Positions 52,604 through 61,385 of a stretch of 64,000 bases of DNA are shown in pieces. The DNA lies in contig NC_060899.1 in assembly GCF_014805685.1 (NCBI RefSeq), forward strand, positions 7,236,790 to 7,300,789, read 5' to 3'. Position numbers and translations under genes: made by a program. How positions within the stretch are numbered: position 1 is the first letter of the stretch; each line of letters opens with the position of its first letter. Origin of the DNA: Silurus meridionalis. Lineage: Eukaryota > Chordata > Actinopteri > Siluriformes > Siluridae. A model generated the notes under the pieces. It was given only the letters and a program-made list of their open reading frames with translations. It made no database searches and was not told where the DNA came from.

Positions 52604-53380
52604 AGGGGTGGGCATTTGGTACCTGGGCCTTCAGTGAGGACTTACCCGACTTAATCCACCTTTTAATATCACCACTATCATGTCGCCATTATAGAAACCA
52701 TCAATACAATACAAAACGCAATATAACAACGCATGGCATTACAGAGAGAGAGGCATGTCACATATGGAGGGTAAATACCATTTAATTAAAGCAAGCTCCA
52801 AGCCTCTACACTACAACCACAACTGTGCCTCCTACATCATCTGGAGCAGTTCAGAACCAATATTTGTCTAATAACATGACAAAACATCAAAGATGTAACT
52901 AAAATGCAACCTAATCATCAGAGATGCAGACTCATAATTTGCACCGCTCCTCAAAGGCTGTCATTTAATGGTACTGCTCGTATTCACCGATCTGGAAGAA
53001 CAAACCCTTTCCCGGGCTAAGACAGTCTAGCTAGTTTCGAGGTTGGCCAACCTCTCCTCACAATGTCTAGCTTTACTTGAAAATTTATTTTTATGTCTGA
53101 GACCAAATTAAGTTCTCTTTCTCCGTAGGCATAAAAAAGTCTAACTCAGATTTATTAATGACGTTTTGAAAGTCGAACTTGGCTGTAACAGTTTCCCTCT
53201 GACCAACGAATCAGAGGATGGAAAAACGCTGATGCTATTCTGGGCCAGCTAGCTGGCCCTGTGAGGCGAATATGAAATCTGATTGGTTAAAGAAACAGAC
53301 CCATTGTTAATATTATCTATGGTTAAAAAGGCCAGCAGTACAGACTTTGAAGGCCCTGGGCAGATTAGATTGACATTGCA
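52604..53380. mobile_element. hAT-like element, second copy, right end lost
   Basis: Similar along most of its length to 39337-40020 in oprl1 intron 2, including 'ggtggg...catttggtacctgggccttcag', 'tttggtctaataacatgac'-type blocks, 'ttggccaacctctcctcac' and 'gccctgggcagattaga'. It holds an extra block (52660-52760) absent from the intron copy. The right end is replaced by the (TATATG)n repeat. Confidence 0.8.
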
Positions 53381-53387
53381 GCATATA

Positions 53388-53435
<48 letters not shown>

Positions 53436-53436
53436 C
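53381..53436. repeat. (TATATG)n microsatellite
   Basis: About eight hexamer units starting at a short TA run. Confidence 0.95.
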
Positions 53437-55430
53437 ATACATATGCCTCTAAAAAACAATGCCAGATCTTTATGGTGACTTCCTCTATGATTTTCCAGTA
53501 CAGAATAAAAACCATTGAAATTAGCACCTTCATCTTTTAGTATCTGCTTCCCCGTACTATATCAATCTTGTTGACTAATTCTCTAGCACTTTTGGAAAAG
53601 AAATTGTGGGAAGTGGGAGGTGTGGCATAGAGACACAGCATCTGTTCCCTCATAGACCTAGGGTTACAACTTAGAGATGTTCCCTTTCAGGAACACTTTG
53701 GGAAAGAGAGTCTAATGATACCACACCAACCAGTCCCTGACTAGTGTGAATGAGCACAGCTCATTCACACTGGTGTGTGGTCTTTTTTTTTTTTCATTAT
53801 AATGATAGACATCCTAGATGTTTGTTCTTTTATTTTCATGTAGCACCTTTCCCACAATTCCAAGTGGTCTGAAATGTGAGTATGCAAACTTCATGCAAAA
53901 ACCAGGACTATAAAAAATGTTTTGTGAAATTTTATTTATACTGTATTTATTCCTGTATTTATTTTTTATGTATACTGTATATTTTGCCACATTTTAAGAA
54001 CAGGAATTAGTGACATTCTATGGTTTTATTACAGAATTACATATAAATGTGCAAAGGATACTTGACAAATATTAAAGCATAACATTATTTCTTTATTTAT
54101 TTATATTGCTCCAATTTATTGTTTGCCATCTACAATTTGTTTTACCCCCTCTACAGATATGGTAACTTATAATGGGTTTAATTTAATTGTGAGTAATTAC
54201 ACGATTCAAACCGCTGTCAAGTCATTTCACACATTAACAGACTAAATTTACAGGATCCTCTTAAAAAACTAAAACAGTAAGGCTGTTGTTTTTGTAAAAC
54301 ACTAAGGACATTCGGGTATAAGATCAAAAGGTGCATATGAGATGATTGATTAAAATTTTTAGAAGCAGATTTTTAGCGTATTTCCTGCTATATACATCCA
54401 GAAGTGTTAACAACTTGGAAAATTGCATGTGCCCCAACATCCAACTTTTAAATGTAAAAAAGTGTTGGAAGAGATATTATTAAAGTAAATTCTTAATATT
54501 TAATGATACTGTTATCTTCTCTTTTTTTGGAATGTTTTCAACACTTGTATCACAGCTTCTTTTAGTTTTAGTTTGGGGGGTGTTCTCCCTTCAGTCTATT
54601 CTTCAGTAGGTGAAATGGATTCAAAAGTCTGGTGATCAATTATAGAAACTTTATTTTACTTTTTTTTCTCTTGAGTTTCTTTTGATCAGAAACAATCACT
54701 CCTCTTCATGCCCTCGTTTTTTCCATCCCATAGTGTCAATGCAAAAACCTCTACCTGGACAACACACTGTGTTATATATTTCACACATAATTGAAATTAT
54801 TAGCAGTCAAATTTCATAATATAAAAGCAAATGGTCTTGAGACCATAAATATACACTGAAATCTAAGCAGCTGTTAATTAGAATTAATCACTTCACATTT
54901 AAAGCGTTCATATATGCAAACACACCACCGATAAATGTTGGTTCTAAACCTTTCAAAATGCATTATTATAGAAATCTTTCTTACATGTCATAAAAGGTTA
55001 TTTTTGTTCTTATGCTGTTTTCCACAATCCCTAGTGAATGAATTTTGAATTTGGATAGCTACACATTCTGGCATTTCCTCTCATTTCTCTATGTTGATCC
55101 AGTTGTTTGGCATCTCATTTTTATAAAGATCAACAAATATTTGCCACAAAACATACATTTGGCATGAATGTATTACTGTTCGTTTGCATTAACATGGTAC
55201 GTCTCTGTATCACTGCTTACAGTGATAATCCCAGAGGGAGACTATAATTACTTGCTTTGTTTATATTCAAACAGAAATATAAAATTTTTTGATGATAATA
55301 AAAACAGATCTGGGGAAGGCTACAATAAATGTTTTCTGTGGCATTGGGTATAACCTGTGAGTGGGCTAATCATGTTTTCAACAAACCTGTTAGTACTATC
55401 ACTGTCTTGGCTGCATATAGCAGGAACAGT
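53437..55430. other. Mostly unannotated; DIRS-terminus-like patch at 53650-53705
   Basis: The stretch 'cctagggttacaacttagag' then 'atgttccctttcaggaacac' resembles the two DIRS termini joined. A near-perfect hairpin follows at 53740-53774. The remaining sequence, with T-rich and TTTA runs near 54090, shows nothing supportable. Confidence 0.4.
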
Positions 55431-55840
55431 GTCCATATCAACTTTAGTGCTGGCAAACGGCTCCCTCGAGAGCCGGTATAGCGTGCTCCGCTCCCAAACA
55501 AGCCACACAAAGGCTTTGTGTATCCCCCTTGTTAAAACTGGGGCAGAGAGAAAAACATGGCCGAAAAGTGTGCTTGGTTTTTTTCGATGCCTTCATTTTT
55601 TTTTTGACATACAGACAAACAACATTAAATGTCACACAGAGTGCTTCGTGAACAAACAGAAGCTGAAGCAGGCTTTACTCCATGTGCGTTTCATACTTTC
55701 TGGTCATGGTGTCATCCCCCGGTGATAGCCTGCCTCCTATTTTGACTGATGACACATATTATTCAGCGCATGGACAACGCAGCTGCTTTCCCAAAGCATT
55801 CCAATGCAGCTTGAATTCCTGAAAGGGAACCAGAATTGAT
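55431..55840 (-). mobile_element. DIRS-like 5' terminus/leader fragment
   Basis: The right end 'gcagcttgaattcctgaaagggaac' is the complement of the DIRS start at 33165. The interior parallels 7110-7430 (shared 'gcttcgtgaacaaacagaagct', 'ccatgtgcgtttcat.c', 'tggtcatggtgtcatccccc'). Only leader sequence is present. Confidence 0.7.
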
Positions 55841-56736
55841 ATATCAGAGACAGATCTATAAGATTAGTTCAATTTTTGTTAATTTCATGTGCAATGATTT
55901 GTTGGTAAGACCATTAAAGCCTATGACAAATACAAACAAATTAAAGTTTCTAGGAACCAAAGTCAACCTTGACACTGATTAAAGATGGCAGCCTTTTGAC
56001 AGAAAATCTGCTTCTGTAAAACAAAATGTGTATGTCATCTGAATAAATGCCACATAGTATATGCTACACAACTTCCCGAATTGACTGAGATCAGTCTGCC
56101 AATTGAGATAAAAAATTACAAATCTTACATCTGTCTGCTCAACTAAGAATTCAGTGTAAAGATATATATGTATTTCTATGTAAATAAATAATGTTTCTAA
56201 GAATGTGACTACAATGAACAGCCAGCCAAACATAAGCACATTCGGAGTGACTCACACAAGTAGAACTTTAGGTTTTATTTTTTATTTCTGCATTTTATAA
56301 ATATGTCCATCAATTATGCATTAATCATACAAAACCAAGCCTTACATTACTGCTTCCCACGTCTGACACTTTAGAAGATGGATTGTTGGCCTGATTCAAT
56401 AATCCTTTTAAGAAGTTTCTGAACTTTGCCTCATTACATACAAGTTCACCACAAAATACCTACATTACACAAATGGCATTGTCTAATCTACAAAAAGGAT
56501 TGCTTTATTTTTAGCAGGAATTTTTGGTTGTTCATTATTTTCAGTGTGGAAAAGAAAATGTTTCAAACACAAAAACAATTTAATTGGACCTTAAGTTTGT
56601 TTAATGTTTGCTTAATGTTTGCCTTTTGTTTTGAATATAAACATGGCTGAAATTATGTGCCTTTGTTTGTTTTTTTTTTGTGAGAAATGAAAGCCAAGTA
56701 TCTTTAGTGTCGTTCCGTCCCATCCTGTCCCCTCCC
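55841..56736. other. Interval without recognised features
   Basis: AT-rich, no supportable gene. The small open frame at 56426-56650 has no recognisable domain. Confidence 0.5.
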
Positions 56737-56737
56737 A

Positions 56738-56788
<51 letters not shown>
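56737..56788. repeat. (CA)n microsatellite
   Basis: About 25 CA units. Confidence 0.97.
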
Positions 56789-56791
<3 letters not shown>

Positions 56792-56939
56792 CTAACCCAT
56801 ACGAACACAACTTGTTTCTTGGACAAGGAAGGTTGCACTTTAGAGATTATATTGCTAACAAAGTGCCTTTAATGGTGTATAAATTATGAATATAAGAAGT
56901 ATGAAGAAGAACAAAACCTCAGTTGGCTTGTTTTGCGAA

Positions 56940-57084
56940 GATAAGTGTTTATATACAGTACAGACCAAAAGTTTATATATAATATATATAAACTTTTGGT
57001 CTGTACTGTATTTATAATATATATACAGTACAGACCAAAAGTTTGGACACACCTTTTGGTCTGTACTGTATATAAACACTTATC
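56940..57084. mobile_element. Palindromic cluster of TIR-only Tc1 derivatives
   Basis: Two mini-elements consist of almost nothing but Tc1 ends: 56956-57008 (53 bp) and 57026-57068 (43 bp). Each begins 'cagtacagaccaaaagttt' and ends with the complement, and TA flanks both sides of each. The outermost bases 'gataagtgtttatata' (56940-56955) and 'tatataaacacttatc' (57069-57084) are also reverse complements, so the whole 145-bp block is a nested palindrome. Confidence 0.9.
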
Positions 57085-57092
57085 TTATATTA

Positions 57093-57099
<7 letters not shown>

Positions 57100-57162
<63 letters not shown>
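57100..57162. repeat. (TA)n microsatellite
   Basis: About 31 TA units occupying the place of the left arm of the adjoining Tc1 element. Confidence 0.97.
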
Positions 57163-57164
<2 letters not shown>

Positions 57165-57532
57165 CTTTATTTTCATGACTATGAAAATTGTAGAGTCACA
57201 CTGAGGCATCAAAACTGAATTAACACATGTGGAATTATATACATAACAAAAAAGTGAACTGAAAATATGTCATATTGTAGGCTCTTCAAAGTAGGCATCA
57301 AGAGAATGCCAAGAGTGTGCAAAGCAGTAATCTAAGCAAAAGGTGGCTACTTTGAAGAACCTACAATATTACATATTTTCAGTTGTTTTACACTTTTTTG
57401 TTATGTATATATTTCCACATGTGTTAATTCATAGTTTTGATGCCTTCAGTGTGACTCTACAATTTTCATAGTCATGAAAATAAAGAAAACTCTTTGAATG
57501 AGAAGGTGTGTCCAAACTTTTGGTCTGTACTG
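57163..57532 (+). mobile_element. Internally deleted Tc1-like element, right part
   Basis: Same family as 37875-38423. The left arm resumes at 'tttctttattttcatgactatg' after the TA tract and the right arm is complete to 'ggtctgtactg', followed by TA. The interior keeps only a short C-terminal transposase stretch (RMPRVCKAVI-type text at about 57305). It is probably continuous with the left terminus at 57026. Confidence 0.85.
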
Positions 57533-57651
57533 TATGTGGGTCATCATTTCCTTCTAAATTATCTCCTTTATAGCTTTTGCCAAATATGCAATATGAGCTA
57601 CCAGCCAGTCTGCTTTCAACCTGGATTAGGAGTCTGGCTCAGAAGTAGTAC

Positions 57652-58025
57652 TGTAATGCCTGTAAAGATAGGGTGAAAGCAACCACATGCAGGTGTCACA
57701 GATAGACCAGGCATCAGGAGCCGTTTATTGATCTTGAATATGTACACACAAGAGAGTAAGAAACGAAACTGCAGGAAACTTAACTTCATCAAACTTCACC
57801 TGAAGCGAAAATAGGAGCATGGGAAACTCAGGCAGTAGTAAGAAAGGTGGGTAGTCCAGATGATCTATGGTCGTGAACTGTAGATCGGACCGTGAGTGAA
57901 GGGGAAAAGGGGATCTTATAAAGGGGATGGGTAAATGGGGGACAGGTGTAGGCAATTAGTAGGAGGGAGCGGCTGAGCTAGAGTGTTGAGCGTTGGAGGG
58001 AGGCGTGACTGGTGGCTGTCTGACA
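57652..58025 (-). mobile_element. Solo LTR candidate, 374 bp, minus orientation
   Basis: Read on the minus strand it begins TGTCAGACAGCC and ends GGCATTACA, so it has TG...CA ends. In that direction it has a TATA-like 'cctttataagatcc' near 57915 and an 'aataaacgg' poly(A)-type signal near 57727, in the order expected for an LTR. The text between is pyrimidine-rich like fish LTRs. The flanks (agtac and gcagg) do not match, so no target duplication is seen, and no internal retroviral-type genes are adjacent. Confidence 0.6.
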
Positions 58026-58044
58026 GCAGGTTTATTTGTTTTTT

Positions 58045-58225
58045 AATAGAATAGAATAGCTTTTATTTGTCACATATACATTACAGCACAGTGAAATTTG
58101 TTCTTCACATATCCCAGCTTGCTCAGAAGCTGGGGTCAGAGTGCAGGGTCAGCCATGGTATGGCGCCCCTGGAGCAGATAGGGCTAAGTGCCTTCCTCAC
58201 GGCCCAACAGTGATTGCAGTGTGTT
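58045..58225 (-). mobile_element. tRNA-derived SINE fragment, minus orientation
   Basis: Begins 'tagaatagaatagcttttatt', the complement of an (ATTCT)n-like 3' tail. It then shares 'acattacagcacagtgaaat', 'cacatatcccagcttg' and 'ctcagaagctggggtcagag' with the copy at 11518. The tRNA head is missing beyond about 58225. Confidence 0.7.
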
Positions 58226-58264
58226 GGTTTAATTTATTATAGCTTACATATGTTTATTATTTAA

Positions 58265-58425
58265 GTATATATCTATTTATGTCTGGATATTTATAACACC
58301 CTTATCCAGAGCATCTTACAATTTACTTTATTTACAATAAAGCAATTAAGACTTAAGGGCCTTGCTCAAGGGCGCAACAGTGGCAGCTTGGTGGTGCTGG
58401 GAATTAAACTGATGTAAAGCATATA
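58265..58425 (-). mobile_element. Second SINE-like fragment
   Basis: 'gggccttgctcaagggcgcaacagtggcagcttggtg...gggaattaaactg' resembles the complement of a fish tRNA-SINE with a degraded B box. The family is uncertain. Confidence 0.4.
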
Positions 58426-58889
58426 CTCATGGAGCTTGCTTTGTGCACAGGGACATGCTGGAACATGATGAGGCCTTCTAGTTCAAGTGACAAAAGAATT
58501 TAATGCTTCCGCATCCAAAGACATCCTATACAGTTGTGTGCCTTCAACACTGTGGTAAAAGTTTTGGAAAAAAACACATATGGCTTTAAGAGACAGGTGT
58601 CTCAATTCTTTTGTCTGTATAATGTATATACAAATGAAAGATATGCATAAAGAATATATAATTCATTTAATGTTGCTGTTGTCATTTCCTATTTATAGAT
58701 GGGTTACTAGGCTTACTAGATTTTCAGTAATCACTGTATAACATTGTAAAAATATAAAGAACAGTGGCATTGATCTGCTGTGTTATAAATATGAGAGGGG
58801 AATGTGGTGTATGATGAAGAACACTACAGGGATTACTGCACTGCAACAGAATCAGCTCTGTGTGCATTGCGGCAAACACCAGCAACAAC

Positions 58890-58896
<7 letters not shown>
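58426..58896. other. Interval without recognised features
   Basis: Nothing supportable was seen. Confidence 0.5.

Positions 58897-58951
<55 letters not shown>
58897..58951. repeat. (GA)n microsatellite
   Basis: About 27 GA units. Confidence 0.97.
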
Positions 58952-58954
<3 letters not shown>

Positions 58955-59164
58955 ATAAATAAAGAGTCAAAATGTCACAATGTTTTTGTATAAAGTCAGT
59001 GCATATAATCCTCAGTTGTGTGCTTCATCTGGCTTTACAGAAGTCACTAGCATCTCTGCTGAAAGGCTAATACAGACTGTGGGTTTTTCCCAGCTGTATA
59101 GTTATAAATTAAAAGAACAATATATCAAAGCAAAAATGCAATTATAGGTGTGTTTCAGAATAAC

Positions 59165-60630
59165 CCAGCCATTAGGGAGGCACAAGCCAGTGCATTTTAA
59201 GTGCCGGTCCCAAGGTAAATGGGGAGGGTTACGTTATGAAGGGCATCCAGCGTAAAACATGTGCCAAATCAAATATGCGGATCAGAAATGAGAATTTCAT
59301 ACCGGATTGGTCAAGGCCCAGGTTAGCAACGACCGTCACAGGTATCGTTAGCCGACAGGGTACCGGTGGAAATTGGGCTACTGTTGGCCGAAGGAGGAGA
59401 AGGAGAGGAGGAAGACGTCTACAGAGACGGCAGGAAAAGGAGCAGTGTAGGAGAGTGGAGGTTCGGGTTGGTAGTTTAAATGTTGGTACTATGACGAGTA
59501 AAGGGAGAAAAATAGCTAATATGATAGAGAGGAGAAAGGTAGATATGTTGTGTGTTCAGGAGACCAAGTGGAAAGGAAGTAAGGCCAGGAACTGTTCAAA
59601 CTGTTCTATCATGGTGTGGATGGAAAGAGAAATGGTGAAGGGGTGATTCTGAAGGAAGAGTACAGTAAGAGTGTAGTGGAGGTGAAGAGAGTTTCTGATA
59701 GGGTGATTAACGTGAAGCTGGAAGTTGAAGGGATGATGATAAAGAGAGGAGCTGTGGTATTGTATGAGGAAGTCAGGTGTGGCAGAGAAGTATGTGAGGG
59801 TGGTGCAGGATATGTATGAGGACAGTGTGACAGCAGTGATGTGTGCAGTAGGAACGACAGACTGGTTCAAGGTGAAGGTTGGACTGCATCAAGGATTGTC
59901 CCTGAGCCCTTTCCTGTTAGCAGTGGTGATGGACAGGTTGACGGACGAGGTCAGACAGGAGTCTCCCTGGACTATGATGTTTGTGGATAATATTGTAATT
60001 TGTGGTGAGAGTAGTGAGCAGGTTGAGAAGAGCCTGGAGAGGTGAAGGTATGCCCTGGAGAGAAGGGGAATGAAAGTCAGTAGGAGTAAGACAGAGTACA
60101 TGTGTGTAAATAAGAGGGAGGGCAGTGGAGTGGTGTGGTTGCAAGGAGAAGAGGTGGAGAAGGTGGAGGAGTTCAGGTACCTGGGGTCAACAGTGCAAAG
60201 TAATGGAGAGTGTGATAGGAAAGTAAAGAAAAGAGTGCAGGCAGGGTGGGGTGGGTGGAGAAGAGTGACAGGAGTGATTTGTGATAGTAGGTTATATGCA
60301 AGAATGAAAGGGAAAGTTTATAGGACTGTGGTGAGACCTGTGATGTTGTATGGATTAGAGACAGTGGCATTGAGTATAAGACAGGAGGTGGAGCTGGAGG
60401 TAGCAGAACTGAAGTTGTTAAGGTTTTCGTTGGGAGTGACGAGGATGGACAAGATTAGGAATGAGTTTATTAGAGGGACAGCCCATGTAGAACGTTTTGG
60501 TGACAATGTGAGGGAGGCGAGATTGAGATGATTTGGACATGTGCAGAGAAGGGACATGAGTTATATTGGTAGAAGAGTGATGATCTGCTGTGGCGACCCC
60601 TAATGGGAGCAACCGAAAGAAGAAGATTTC
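59165..60630 (+). mobile_element. RTE-type LINE with internal deletion
   Basis: Has the complete 5' leader (cagccattag, aagtgccggtcccaag, gggcatccagcgtaaaacat) and complete 3' end (gatctgctgtggcgacccctaatgggagc, AAGAAG). About half of the expected body is absent: after the early endonuclease text the sequence jumps near 59760 straight to the RT palm. No clear target duplication was seen. Confidence 0.88.
59236..60531 (+). pseudogene. RTE endonuclease-RT polyprotein, deleted and mutated
   Basis: The 59236-59646 frame gives an Arg/Gly-rich N-terminus, then VRVGSLNVGTMTSKGRKIAN and MLCVQETKWKGSKARN, the opening blocks of the AP-endonuclease with the catalytic Glu in QETK. After a frameshift EN continues to about 59760 and is then deleted. 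RT text resumes: GLHQGLSLSPFLLAVVMDRL (template-grip block) and MMFVDNIVICGES at the active site, where F-A-D-D has become F-V-D-N, so one catalytic Asp is lost. The C-terminal region (60070-60531) is open: KVSRSKTEYMCVNKREGSG, EEFRYLGSTVQSNGE, and it ends at an early stop (arg to tga at 60529) just before the conserved WFGHVQR block. Confidence 0.88.
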
Positions 60631-60639
60631 CATCCTTTT

Positions 60640-61385
60640 CACATCACCTCCTCATTACCTCTGTTCCCCTTCACCAACATGGCAACTGAAGTCTACCCGA
60701 TCACCAGTCTTTCTTTTCTAGGTACACTCTCCACCACTTCATCCAACTCACTCCAGAATTATTCTTCCTCCATCTCACAACCAACTTGTGGATTATAGGC
60801 ATTGATTACATTTATCATCACTTTTTCAACTTCCAGCTTCAAATTCATCAACCTTTTAGAAACTCTCTTCACCTCCTCTACACTCTAACTGTACTCTTTC
60901 AGGATTAGTGAATCCCCGACACCATTTCTCTTTCCATCCACACCATGATAAAACAGTTTAAACCCACCTCAAATGTTTCTGGCCTTACTTGGTTACTTTC
61001 CACTTAACACATAACATGTCTACCTTTTTCCGCTCCATCATATCAGCTACAGTAACTCCCTCACTTTACCAGTCATTGTGCAAACATTTAAAGTATCCAC
61101 CCTAACCTCCATTCTCCTACACATCTACTTTCCCTGCTGTCTCTGTAGACATCTTCCCCCTCTCCTTCTCCTCATTTTACCATCAGTAGCCCATTTTCTA
61201 CCGGTACCTCGTTGTTCGTAACCGGGGCCTTGACCGATCCGGTATGAAAATTAGGTTTGTTACTCGCATATTTGATTTTGCACATGTTTTATGCTGGATG
61301 CTCTCCATATCAGAACCCTCCCTATTTATTTGGGCTTGGGACCGGCACTAAGAGTGCACTGGCTTGTGCAACCCTAATAACTGGG
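60640..61385 (-). mobile_element. RTE-type LINE 5' half, minus orientation
   Basis: Read downward from 61385, the complement gives the same 5' leader (ggttgcacaagccagtgcac, gtgccggtcccaagccc, catccagcataaaacatgtg) and early endonuclease text, then about 60800-60690 gives LDEVVESVPRKERLVIG and LVKGNRGNEEVM. Frames are broken by stops. The copy ends at about 60640, directly against the 3' tail of the + strand RTE, so the RT half is missing. The two leaders form a large inverted repeat about 1.1 kb apart. Confidence 0.85.
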
